Below are positions 24,601-35,236 of a DNA stretch of 39,503 nucleotides, piece by piece; the stretch's first letter is position 1, and each line of letters opens with the position of its first letter. The position numbers and the translations under genes are program-made. Below the pieces are notes generated by a model. The model did not search any database. It saw nothing but the letters and a program-made list of their open reading frames with translations, and had not been told where the DNA came from. Source of the DNA: Phoronis australis (lineage: Eukaryota; Phoronida; Phoronidae); assembly GCA_002633005.1 (NCBI GenBank), contig NMRA01000208.1, positions 64,001 through 103,503 on the forward strand. The letters run 5' to 3'.

Positions 24601-27600
24601 GTACGTACTTGTAGTTTTACAGGTGCCTTACACTTGTCGCTGTTTATTGACAATAGGTGGAGTTACCGGGGTCTCAAATCTTTGTTTCGTGACACCACAG
24701 AGAAACGTTGCCAGCTGTGAAACATCTTTAAGTTAGGATTTATTCACCTCTTTCATGAACGCGGGGCGCTGCTGTCGTGTTGATCGAAAACCAGGCGCCT
24801 TGACAAACATGGCATCGTCCTGCAAGGTGTTGTGGTCAAAAGACTTATCAACGTTACCAAAAATCAAGTCTCTGATGTTGAATCGATCTCCAAAAAGCAT
24901 ACCAATACTTACGGCAACAAGTCTTTTACCCTACTCAGCCATATTCCTTAGTAGTTTCCCTCTTTTGAAAAAGTGTGGCAGTCAGGGATATACCCAGGCT
25001 TTTAGTCATGAAAAACCCTGCTCGCCAGCTCTACTCGCCAAGCCCGAAGTTCGGTCACCCGGCCGTTGGCGCCAGTCACCACAAACTTGCTGCTAATTTA
25101 AACAAAAATCATCGTTTCGTGCACTGATGTCACCATCTATTAGGGCTACCGTATTCGCTCTAATAAGCGCCCAGGGGGACTCTTTTTGTAGCCTACGGCA
25201 GTTAAAACCTGGTCTCCGAAACGGGTGAAATCGGAAGCTTGGATTCATCAAATTTACGCGCTGTGACGTATGTGTAACCTATGACAGACTAGCTACAAAA
25301 CTGTGGTGCATTGCTATCAAACTCTGTTGTTAAATTACGATCTTTTTAAAAAATGTACTGAAATCCCAGGGCGAAAACTTGCCGACTGATGCGTCGTTGC
25401 TTCGCGATCGTCGATAGGACAACTTGAATTCTTGAGTGAAAATAGTCTCGACTCAAATTACCTGAAATCCTCCCAAATAGCCTTTCCTAAGATTCTTAAG
25501 TTCCTGTGGACTCGGAGTCGGGATTAACCACAGATTAAGTCAAAATCTGCGCTAGATCGCACCCCGCAACGAGAAAAATCTGGACGAACACATATGTTGT
25601 TGTCACGTGACGTTTGTATTGAAGTGAATCAGCTGGTGTGCACCGAGTGAGCGAGCGCGTGCGTGTCATCAGTGTTCATTTGCCAGAGTAGCAGGCCCAA
25701 TGAGTTGTATAATGTAGTATATTTATCTCATTGAGCAGGCCCACATGTTATATGTGGGCCCTAGCGCGCGNCGTTTTCGATCAGTATTTAAAGATGGCGC
25801 GGGAAGATGGCGCTTTCGTGAAATAGGTGAATATGACCGCTAACACGACTTTGGGAGAGTTGGGATTTATTTGTCCGCTAACACGACTATGGAAGTTCTC
25901 TCGCTAAGTTTTTGTCTTGATTTGTGTACAGGTACAGAGATTCAAATTTATTATTATCTTGACTAAAATTTGACAGTTGCCCCCAAATTTCTGTCTGCTT
26001 AGGCAATCCAGAATGTTTTAGGCCAAGTGGGCGAAATATGCTGTTTTATGCTTCGTCTTCTTTAATGCAAAGTTCTTCTATATAATGGATTGACTCTACA
26101 TGAGAGTTTTACATCTATTGTAGAATACATCCCATTCGATGACTGCTAATCAGGTTTTAGGAGGTCATACGAAGTAGCGACCGTTTGACTTGCAGTTGTA
26201 AAACTAGGGCCCGTTCCAAGAAACTGACTTAAGCTCATTTTCTACTTAAGTCTACGATTTGTCTCAACTTCCAAACGTTGAAACTTCCACATACCGTAAG
26301 TTGGTAATATTTAAGACAAAACGTAAGTCAAAAACTTTAAGACAAACTTAAAATTCCTTTCTTGAAACAGACTTGAGACAAATTTAAGTTTTATCTTAAA
26401 TTTACTGAAATTTAAGATTTGTCTTTGTTAAGTCAGTTTTCTTGGAACGGTCCCAGGTCTCAACTTGTTCCTCACTGACACCACGTGACATTAAGCATAC
26501 TTGCAGAAGCTGGTCTTAAGAAATGACAAAATGTCTGTTCTCTCGACTCCCTCAAATCGCCTCCAATTTGACTGAGGAAAATTTTTAGATCAATTTTGTA
26601 ATGCGAAGAGTTCTAAAGCAAAAGTGAATTTTTGCGATGGAAGTCCCGTATGTAGGCGAACTCATGAATATTAAAGAAGCTATGTCTCATTAAATTGTGA
26701 TTATGGAAATGGAGTTCTAGTTTACAAGCAACCTAAAGTCTTCTGGTTTGCCGGAAACCATCCGAGAACCAGTTACCATGACAATCTTGCTAGTCATGTA
26801 TGTGAGATGATAATTACTTATCATTTATCTTTTGCTTCTGGTATAATCATCAACAACTGACAAGAAGGACTTTCTAGTTATGTGGCTTGGTTGAAAAAGG
26901 CGGAGTTGCTAAAAGTTTTAATGACAGTAAATTCCATAGCAAGTGCACACAGCGGAACAAACGAATGCAACCAAATCTCACGCATGCGCAGTGGCCGTGA
27001 GATCAGATTTCGAATTCCAAGGCTAAAGTTCTGTGTATTCATACAGTTTTCGACATAGTTGAAGAAGGGCAGCAAGTCCACTGATTTGTGCACCCCTTTG
27101 CGCCCACTGAGAAGTAACATTGTCTCCTTTACTCTCCTTGAGGTCGGTTTACCGTGTATGCCCATGCGCCGTTGCGGACACTGTCACGACATCATTTAGT
27201 CGTAGGTACATGTAGACGCTTTTGTAGGAAGTAGATCGATTACAGAAGAAAGGAATATTTCAACATCTTATTTTCATTATAGGGGCTTACCGCTTCCGGG
27301 ACATGATTCCATGGGATGATGACGTCGACGTAGCTATTATGTTTAATCAGATCAACTCGATTCAGAAAGCCGTAGATAATGCGCAGGACGGTTCCAGATT
27401 AGCTTGGGGTGACCACGGATTGAGCCTCAAGTTTTACAACGATGCCATGGGCAAGCCGGTGCACAGTTACGGGCAAAGGGGGTTTGAAGATTACGGGAGA
27501 CGATATCCAGATTTGGACTTATTCCTTTATCGCGAAAACTCTACACACGTGTGGGATCTAGAGGTACAATCGATGAGAAAGCACAACTTTAGGAAGTCGT

Positions 27601-27803
27601 CCATTTTCCCTTTGAAACGACTGAATTTCGGTGCGGTAAAAGTACAAGTACCCAAAGACGTTCGGAGGACTTTATCAAAAGTTTACGATATGCGGTACTG
27701 TGTATCGAATCATTTGGATCACAATACGGGTGATTTGTTAGATCCAGTGTCTGTGCAGTGTGAAATGCTTGCAAAGATATATAAGTTTTACAATTCGGAG
27801 TAA
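24198..27803 (+). CDS. LicD-family (fukutin/phosphocholine-transferase-like) type II membrane protein, 2 exons
   Basis: Joining 24198-24600 and 27283-27803 gives a complete 307-residue protein. Residues 6-23 form one hydrophobic signal anchor after a short basic N-terminus, predicting a Golgi or ER lumenal catalytic domain. An acidic linker (about 66-89, mostly D/E/N/Y) follows. The LicD core starts near residue 107 (FTTLIRKFDRLM, then LTYFLIAGSLLGAYRFRDMI) and carries PWDDDVDVA at 144-152. The GSLLG plus DDDVD pair is the nucleotidyltransferase-fold metal-binding signature of LicD, fukutin and FKRP. Bacterial LicD transfers phosphocholine, and fukutin/FKRP transfer ribitol phosphate to dystroglycan. 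The substrate here cannot be read from sequence. Sequons lie at N44 and N123. The frame has an in-frame stop at 24177-24179, so the start is well fixed. Confidence 0.88.
25143..25178. mobile_element. Transposon-terminus-like fragment
   Basis: The text GGGCTACCGTATTCGCTCT followed by AATAAGCGCCCAGGGGG resembles the terminal repeat of DNA transposons seen widely in animal genomes (GGGCGCTTATTAGAGC in the other direction). I found no matching inverted end nearby, so it is a single terminus or a coincidence. Confidence 0.35.
25737..25761. repeat. Foldback GGCCCACAT...ATGTGGGCC
   Basis: Nine-base arms GGCCCACAT and ATGTGGGCC flank a short loop. A weaker pair, CCAATGAG and CTCATTGA, lies just upstream. 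The undetermined base at 25771 follows within 20 bases, so the hairpin may have hindered sequencing. Confidence 0.7.
26207..26454. mobile_element. MITE in LicD intron, about 27-bp terminal inverted repeats
   Basis: The left end GGGCCCGTTCCAAGAAACTG and the right end, reverse-complemented, GGGACCGTTCCAAGAAAACTG match over about 27 bases. The AT-rich interior holds many repeats of AAGACAAA and TTAAGT in both directions, and there is no coding capacity. Length is about 248 bp. No clear target-site duplication is visible beyond 1-2 bases. Confidence 0.85.
27283..27803 (+). CDS. LicD-family gene exon 2 (terminal)
   Basis: Acceptor TTTTCATTATAG| (AG at 27281-27282) continues the phase-1 Gly codon as G|GG, then AYRFRDMIPWDDDVDVAIM. 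Downstream are LAWGDHGLSLKFY, YPDLDLFLYREN, a basic stretch with RKSSIFPLKRLNFG, and a C-terminal LDHNTGDLLD before TAA at 27801-27803. This order (DxD core, then a strand with DLD and the FPLxRxxF segment) is typical for LicD-domain proteins. Confidence 0.9.
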
Positions 27804-28592
27804 ACGAGCATAAGTGATGAAGATACTGTTCCTCGTTGGCACGTCACGTGGTACATTTTAGTAGTCAAGATCTCGCGAGATCGCCTTTAGTCGCTCTTAG
27901 TTATGGTTATTCAATTTCACTCACGTCAATATTTTGGTGTTCAAATCGCATTATAATGTGAAAGTCAATAATTGTTTCATTATATGGTTGCATACGATAA
28001 AGAGGTTACGTTTGACCTTTCCATCGCCGTCATTCAGCTATCGGTATTTTACCCAAAGCGTTGTGGAGATTTTTGACTGAAAAATACAGATGCTCGGATT
28101 GAGTGGAGGAACTGTTGATTATGTTTTGGAGAAGATGTAATTTTTACTGTCTTACAATGTCGCTTTCAATGAAAAACAATAGGCAGGCATCTGTGACAGT
28201 AAGCTGTGCGCACTCTTATCGTGCACGCGCTAAATACAATCCGCAAATGGCGTGTATTGAAATACAGCGAATGAACGTTTTAGCCCTTGAAGGCACATCG
28301 CTTGTACAACAAACCTTTCCATTCGTGCTCGCCCGTAAAATCATCTCCCCTTTGCCAACGGTGTCGCGCCGGGCAATCGCCAGCCATGTTAATTAGTGCT
28401 TAGCAACGTGGCGGCGACGCTTTAACGGCACTGTCAGTTCGCCAGATCGTAAAAATGCGCCACATGAAAATGGCGGTGGATAGCAGCGTGCAATTCTTGG
28501 ATTAGAAGAAGCTTTATTCTCAGGAACACCTACCGCCTGAATGCCTTCAGTTTACCCCCCAAACCATGGTATTCTAGTCCCATAAAAATGTT

Positions 28593-28609
28593 AATAAAAG
28601 GAAAATAAA
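28593..28609 (+). promoter_or_regulatory. Candidate poly(A) signals for LicD gene
   Basis: Two AATAAA hexamers (28593-28598 and 28604-28609) lie about 790 bases past the stop codon, the first clear canonical signals on this strand. They would give an 0.8 kb 3' UTR. Nothing else supports the position. Confidence 0.35.
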
Positions 28610-29965
28610 TAATGTTATTACTGACATCTTGTGCTCGCTGGTTCCCTACATGCCTAGTCAGCACGTAGGTCTCACACAGTGGCACGCGCTTTAACATTGG
28701 TTGATGTAACCTCGACAGTCATTGTATAGCTTTACAACAACGTGAAAAAATGGCGGACTGATCGTGAACGATTTTTAGCCTTGTCATGTAAGTGGCGTAG
28801 CCAACTATTTCGTTTCTGTAGTAATGTTTAATTGAGCCGCGTGCTTGAAACACATGCTACATGTACAATAAACATACATATGGCCGATTAAATCGTAGTG
28901 TTATTCATATTGTATGAATACAGGGCAGTATCGTAAACAAAAGTCATCCCGCGACAGTAGAAAGGTGCACTCCGAAAAGGCGCAACCACAATTTCTGGGA
29001 TTCACATTTCCTGAACATGAATTTCAAGCACCGATTTGTCTGTACAACAAACCACATTTACACTTAATCCATCAGTCATGCCAGTTTGTTTGCGTAAAAC
29101 GCTGCATGATGAGAATTCAACCAGCCAATCAGAAACGCCGGAGTAAAAATTTCCCGAGGAAAATTAGGTGATACCTGCGTGCTGGCTACCACCTAGGGGA
29201 ACGCAGGAAACCAGCGAGACATCTAGTGTACAGTAACTTACTACTTTATTCAATATTGGAGTGGAGTGATTCCGGAATATTACACTGCATTTCCAACTTG
29301 TGCACATGTGTCCTGTCATAGTTTTCCTTAAGCTTTACACAAATTCACATAACTGTCACCCAGAGATAACCGCATAGCGTTAAAATCGTCAACAATTCTC
29401 ACAAGCAAGTGTTTGAAGTTATGTTGCCCAGCATTTGTTAACGTAAGACTCGAATTCTGACACTGGCATTGGTGGACTAGGCATAAACTGTATAAAACAA
29501 TTTGGTTCTTGTGAGTAATATCCATTCTTTTCTTTTGCATTTAAAGCCAACTTTCCATTTTTTAACATCATCGTACTTCCCTGGATCATCATGTTCTTTC
29601 ATCGGCTTTTTGGATACTTAATTTCAAAACATGTTTGTGGGTTGATCATGCCATCAGGGCTACATGGGAAATACGGTTTCGCTGGGGCTCACAAGTGTCG
29701 CGCACTGCAGGTAGACCATTTTCAGTTTCCAGACCTAAGTATCTGAAGAGGCGTCTTGGCGCTGCATAATGTTAATGCAATTGTGTTTTGAGAATCCTCA
29801 CTGTCGACTATGGCGTGAAAATGCTTAAGAGGGATAGTGGGACCTGTGATGACTTGGTCCCAGTTTGTATTCAACTGGTGGTTTATATTTTACGGTTATT
29901 TAAAAACAGGTGTGACGTCAGAAATCTTGTGACATAAAAAGTATAATAGGCTTGCGAGTTCGGAG

Positions 29966-30030
29966 GCGTGCTAGTGGCGCAATGGTAAAATAGTAGGTTG
30001 GGAAAAACCGAGACAGAATCCGGATGACAC
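29966..30030 (+). repeat. tRNA-like / SINE-head-like sequence
   Basis: TGGCGCAATGG (29975-29985) fits the RNA polymerase III A box, and GACAGAATCC (30012-30021) is a degraded B box at tRNA-like spacing. The cloverleaf cannot be closed convincingly, so this is more likely a SINE or tRNA pseudogene than a working tRNA. Confidence 0.25.
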
Positions 30031-31433
30031 AGCTTCATTTTAAAATTAGTTTAAATCGCGTTACCGCAGCAGCGGTCAATATCGCGATATATTGACTCGG
30101 TAACACAGGTTAAAAATTCCATAATCTGTCATATTTATATAATAATGGTCCATATTGGATAATGTGTGAATAATGGAAGTAATCATGTAACAACCTCGGC
30201 AGTTTTCAGTTGAGCCATTTTAATTCAGAGAACGATACATGATCACAGTTTTAAACCAATGAAAACAACTATAGACTCTTTTTCTGTTGTGACCGGTCAC
30301 GTAACTACACGAACATCAAACGAGACTTTGCGTGATACTCAAGGAGTTTATTAATTCAAAACATCGCGTAGCGCACAGCTAACATTGGAATCATTGATTC
30401 AGTTTTAACACCAAATAAAATAGACTACAAAAATAAAATCACGTACAACAAAAATAAATTTGTTGAAATTGGTCTATGTTTACATGAAATGAACAATAAA
30501 CAGATAATCACTTGCAGTTTTTCTCACAAAGCATCAAGAACCCAACTGGCCACTGTAGCTAATCTATGAACATACCTCACCATTCGGTATATGACCGTAG
30601 TGTCCAACAACTCCCCAGAGCCGCGTATATCACAAATCAATCCACCTAACACATTTTCTTGTTGCCTCATGAAAAAGGTTTGCGAAATAACTTTGAGTTT
30701 ACCGCAGTGTGTCTGTTGAAAATTGATTAAGTAACGAGGCCTAAAAATAACACCGACTTCGAAACATCAAACATTTGTAAATCAATTAGTAATACCATAA
30801 AGCACATGTAAACTGATAACCAACGCAAGAAAGCATAGTTTCGTGTCTTCACTTCCTGTCTGTCTCTCATATACGTTCACTATGGGTTTACTACTGAAAA
30901 ACAACGAATTAGACAAATTCATTGAAGCAAGCTGTCCTAAGCTCCCGCAAATTCTTTTATTCGACACCAGGACATTAACAAATGAAATTTTGGGTCATAG
31001 TTTTTTCTTCAGACATGCATTGTATCATATCAAGTTCATTTCTTAAATCTTTCGGGACTCTACACTGACATCGGACTATTTTCAAGACCAATCGTCTGCG
31101 TGGACGGACAAAAGGGTTATGAAGAGTTAGCTTTGCTTGAGCTGTCTTGAATCTTTTTCCCAGTTACTTCGTGAAATTTTCTAATTACGAAATAAAAGTC
31201 GCTGGGAGATCTATCATAGCTTTTCTAGGGAAATAAATTAACCGATATGAAAAAGTGTGGACATTTAAACGTTACATCAAACAATGGAACTTAAAAGGCC
31301 TTCAGAAAATTAGGCAAAGAATTTCTTACACGACAACAGGCTATACATATACATAGTTATACATATACATAAACATTTACATATACGTATATATGTGTAT
31401 ATATATATATCTATGGTAGTTATAAAGTGCTCT

Positions 31434-31643
31434 CTAGAAATCACCAAATACGATGTACTGTTCAACGCAAGAAGCTGAACATTCTTGTAAATCCTCCGTG
31501 TCCGGAATCCGCCTATGTTCGCTCTTCATTTTAAGGAAGAGTTGAGCTGCTGCCAACTTGCACCAGTCGTCCGAGCAAAGTTGATCTCCTTCTGCCAAGA
31601 ACCCTTCGTCACAACCCTCATGAGAAATGTCATGCACACCACC
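31434..31643 (-). CDS. Terminal exon of an unrecognised cysteine-rich protein
   Basis: A strong acceptor (TTTGTCTTTTTCAG|, AG at 31645-31644) opens a 69-codon frame ending in TAG at 31436-31434. It starts GGVHDISHEGCDEGF, continues with LCSDDWCKLAAAQLFLKM, and ends DLQECSASCVEQYIVFGDF. The spacing C-x11-C-x3-C then C-x3-C, with a helix between, looks like a small disulfide-stabilised helical fold. I do not recognise the family and propose no function. Upstream exons were not found to the right within the window, although they could be short. It could also be a chance open frame behind a chance acceptor; the regular cysteine spacing argues against that. Confidence 0.5.
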   Translation of the reverse strand, partial: GGVHDISHEGCDEGFLAEGDQLCSDDWCKLAAAQLFLKMKSEHRRIPDTEDLQECSASCVEQYIVFGDF

Positions 31644-31864
31644 CTGAAAAAGACAAAGTTTAACGTGATTCATTTCTTAAATTGCAACACGTTAAGCTTC
31701 GTACACGTACGTGTGGGCTTGTTTGATCAACGTTCGACCTTAGGACGAAAATCATGATGTTTTTGTCTCACTTCCTGAGATTAGCTCAAGCAAGAACTCG
31801 GCTGTTGTCAGAAATTAACACACACACAGTTCTTGCAGTTGTCACGCATACACACAGACTTGGC

Positions 31865-31887
31865 ACGCACGCACGCACGCACGCACG
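31865..31887. repeat. ACGC tetranucleotide microsatellite
   Basis: Five to six ACGC units occur in a row, preceded by broken CACACA tracts from about 31819. Confidence 0.9.
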
Positions 31888-31940
31888 CAATATACAAAAA
31901 TAACTCCAAGCAAACCAAGTTGCAAAGATAGCAGTCTGAT

Positions 31941-31993
31941 GAGAGACACTTGGGGAAATCAAACAAGGAGCTTAGAACTGGGGTCGACGACGA
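31941..31993 (+). repeat. Duplicated segment, copy 1 (pair with 33771-33823)
   Basis: GAGAGACACTTGG, then a variable stretch, then CTTAGAAC and GGTCGACGACGAA occur here and again 1,830 bases downstream with matching spacing. The two copies bracket the first part of the degenerate array, suggesting a duplicated longer unit. Confidence 0.75.
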
Positions 31994-34512
31994 AGTCCAG
32001 AAGACCAAAGGCAACCAAGGCACAGACGATGACGCTGACAACAATAGCGATGGTGCTTGTCAGCTGCTCAAACGTCGATGCGACAACACAGAGACAGGAC
32101 AACCGATGACAACGAAGTCGCTGCTAGTGACAATGACGCCCCCTATACCGAAGATGATAATGACGATGACGCCATCGTCGACGACGACAGTAACGCTCGC
32201 ACAATATCGGCAGCTGACAACGGGATGCCAAACCCGACCGCGGCTTTGACGGGGTTAAGACCGAAACTTACCACGTCAATGACTAAAACGACAACGAGGC
32301 CAGCATTGTCATAAAGCGATTAGAACAAATCTAAGACTAGAGCGCCTCCAGCGGCCACGTCAAGAAGCTGTCGTAACTGCAACCAACCGTTCGGCAATTA
32401 AAACGCCGATGACAATGAACACAACATCAATGTCGAAGGCAGCGCCATCCCAATTCGTAACTGCCCACCCGGTCTCTCCTCCCTGAAAAGTGAATTTCCC
32501 TGCTGACTACATTATTGTTCCACAATTTTTATACTACCTAAACAAAATTTTGCCATATTTTTAATTATTTTTAGCACAAAACACGAATTTTTCATATTTG
32601 AAAGGAAACATTAAATACTTATATTTTACACGTGTGGCGGGACGGGCGTTCCCGTATGATTTCCCAGCCGTCACCATGGGGACGACAACTGGCAACTGAC
32701 GACGGTGTTGACGACGATGGCCACTAAATAAGGATGCGTGGTCTATGTAGATTTGATTTCAACCGGATAGCACTTGTAGCGTGCGTATGATAGCTCTACA
32801 AAAACAGCGAATGTTTGGCCAAAAATGATCTGGTCAGTATATTTCAAATTACTCGGAAGTGGATAGGATGATGAGAGAACGTTTGACGAGATGATTTCAT
32901 GTTGGTCGAAAGAAAAATGCAACATGTAGCACAGTCTGATAAATCAGTAAAAGTGCAGTGTTAAAACAATCAATCACAGTCATCTGACTAGTATACCTCA
33001 AATATCTCAAGAACGGTAGAACGGAACGAAAAGGGATGAATGCCGCAGATAGCCTTTGGTGAGATGAGATAATATCCACATACCAAATTTCATAAATAAC
33101 CGTTAAGGGAAACCCAAGTTACGGCACGAAAAATTAATAAAGTAAAAAAGATTCGTCCAAAAATCTCAAATAACCCTAGAATATCGTAAAGACAAAAGGA
33201 CAGTAAAACAGATAGCGCCTGACACAATCTAACCACTAACCAAATTTCAGAACGTTCCGTCAAGGGACGTTAGAGACGCCGCTCCGCAAAGCAAATATCG
33301 AAAAACGATCGCAAAATCGCTATCTTGCGTCTGATTTGAAACAAAAACACTGGACTTCGAGCTATTAAGGAGACACAGGTCTTGGGAATAACAGGAAGGG
33401 TATAGAATCCATGTTGCTCTTGAGCCTTGAGACACACCAATGTCGGACTTAAGACGTCGGTAAATTTCAAATGACTCTGGAACCTTAAGTCGCAGCCAGA
33501 AAGTTTCTGTTAACTTCTTTTACCACTTGACAAGACCTACCTACATATCAAATTTAAGACAGTTCATTCAAAGGATGTCGGAGCTACGGCACAGAAAGAC
33601 AAAAAACGTAAGAACAGTCATTGGAAATTATCTCAAATAACTCGAGAAGGGCATGACGTCGAGAGAAACAGGTACAGCGCTTGTCAAGATCTACCTACAG
33701 ATCCGGACTTCATGAAAAAACAACAAACTTGGAGAAATTTGATTTTACAAAGAAATGAAAGCACTCTTATGAGAGACACTTGGTAAAACCACATGAAGGA
33801 CTTAGAACATAGGTCGACGACGAAAGCGATAACGCCAACGACGATAACACTCATGACACCAACGACAACTGATACACCGCTGAATGTGTTGGCTTTAACA
33901 ACAGCGTAGAAGTGAGGTGGTCGATGTTACCAAGAAAACCAACGACCACGACACCTAAGGCACTGTCGTCAAGGCAAAAAACGACTAAGGAATCAGTCGG
34001 GAGAAGAGCAGTCAAAAATCAGAAAATTTCAAGTAACTTGGGAATAGTTAATCGCACCGAGAAACACTGCCACAGTAGGGATAGGTCTTAAGAAGATCTA
34101 TCAACACAACGAATTTGATAAGATTCCCTCAAGCGACCACGAAATTCCAAAAAGGGCGTCACAGTGCCATCTTCTGTCCGATTTCGCCCACAACAACAGG
34201 CCTCTAGGTTTTCACAGAAAGGCAATGCGTGTCAATTTCAAGTCGCTCGGACAATAAATGCAACCTGTAATGCAAGCGTGATAGAGGAGCCAAAGTTCAA
34301 TGAGGCATTGGCCAATCGAAGAACAGTTATCTGACCAGTGGCTCTTAATTGACTCGAGAACGGTAAGTTGGAAAGATAGCCCTTGACGAGAGCTATGTCC
34401 ATGTCAACTTTCAGAAACATTCATCAAAGGACGCCGGAAATACGGCACGAAAACTTAATAAATATAGCAGTCCCGGAGTACACGGCGATAGAACTTGCCT
34501 TTTTCCCGGAGA

Positions 34513-34680
34513 TTAGAAAGCGCGTGACTTAGTTTTGGGGATCAGGCACATTTTCGTGTCAGTCATTGATGTCGGGAAGGCAAAGAATTTCAAATCACGC
34601 ATCCACGGGTATTTGTCCAGTTTATCAAACTTTTTCACGGCGGAGTTGCAGCCCAGGGCACAGTAGTAATACTTCGTTGT
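34513..34680 (-). pseudogene. THAP-type zinc-finger-like fragment
   Basis: On the minus strand the frame reads YYYCALGCNSAVKK, then YPWMRDLKFFAFP. C-x3-C near the start followed by a strand ending F-x-FP is the opening half of a THAP DNA-binding domain, a C2CH zinc finger found in P-element-type transposases and host proteins. The second half (central Trp, then C-x2-H) is not present before the TAA at 34515-34513, and no donor or following exon was found. This fits a decayed transposon or gene fragment embedded in the repeat block. It could be coincidence. Confidence 0.35.
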
Positions 34681-35236
34681 TATTGGAATGACGAATAGAG
34701 TAATACAACTGAGAAAAATTTGTAAAGGATCAGACAAATAACATATGAAACTCCAGTGGCACGAAAACGAGGCAGCAAATGTGTCTGACTGATGGTTACG
34801 GCATTGTTGGTGAATACAGTGTGATTCGAGTGTCGCTGTGTAACCTAGGACAGCCCTATTAAAGAACATTCACCGGAAACCTTCAAATAACTCAAGAACA
34901 GTAGGTTACATAGAAAAATGACTCTATCCAAGCCGGGGCTCCGCAAACCAAAGAATTGAAAAGTGGCAGCCACAGCGCTATCTTGTGTCCAATTTCGTAT
35001 GGCCAATACACATACCAAGTTTTAGAAATTTCCGTTTTAGAAACGCCGAAGATACTATTCCACGCAAAGTGAAACAGCGAAAAACGGACACCACAGCGCC
35101 AATTTGACTCTGAATTTGAACCAAAAAACAGTAGACCTCGAGTTGTTAATGAGACACATGTTGCGTGTAAATTTCATATTAATTGTGCAAATAACAGGAA
35201 GGACATAGAATCAATGCTGCTTTTAGCCCCGAGAGG

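Larger units (their letters stand above)
24601..27282 (+). other. LicD gene intron (2.7 kb)
   Basis: This single phase-1 intron has canonical GT/AG ends. It contains a MITE at 26207-26454, a foldback at 25737-25761, a terminal-repeat-like fragment near 25143-25178, a 14-base direct repeat CCGCTAACACGACT (25838 and 25876 regions), and an undetermined base (n) at 25771. Reading frames at 24755-25096 and 27165-26878 show no domain resemblance. Confidence 0.8.
27804..31433. other. Intergenic region, mostly unassigned
   Basis: This holds the presumed LicD 3' UTR at its left end, a tRNA-like sequence near 29966-30030, and AT-rich DNA with TA microsatellite near 31350-31410. Reading frames at 28103-28396, 28914-29171 and 30843-31046 have no recognisable domain or splice context. 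Confidence 0.5.

Noticed and set aside
24755-25096. 113-codon frame in the LicD intron
   Set aside because: It lies between two well-supported LicD exons that join perfectly, and shows no domain.
26878-27165. 95-codon minus-strand frame near LicD exon 2
   Set aside because: It shows no domain, no convincing splice site, and lies within the LicD intron.
31950-32314. Asp- and Thr-rich reading frames
   Set aside because: They arise from GAC/GATGAC low-complexity DNA, and two frames are open at once with different biased compositions.
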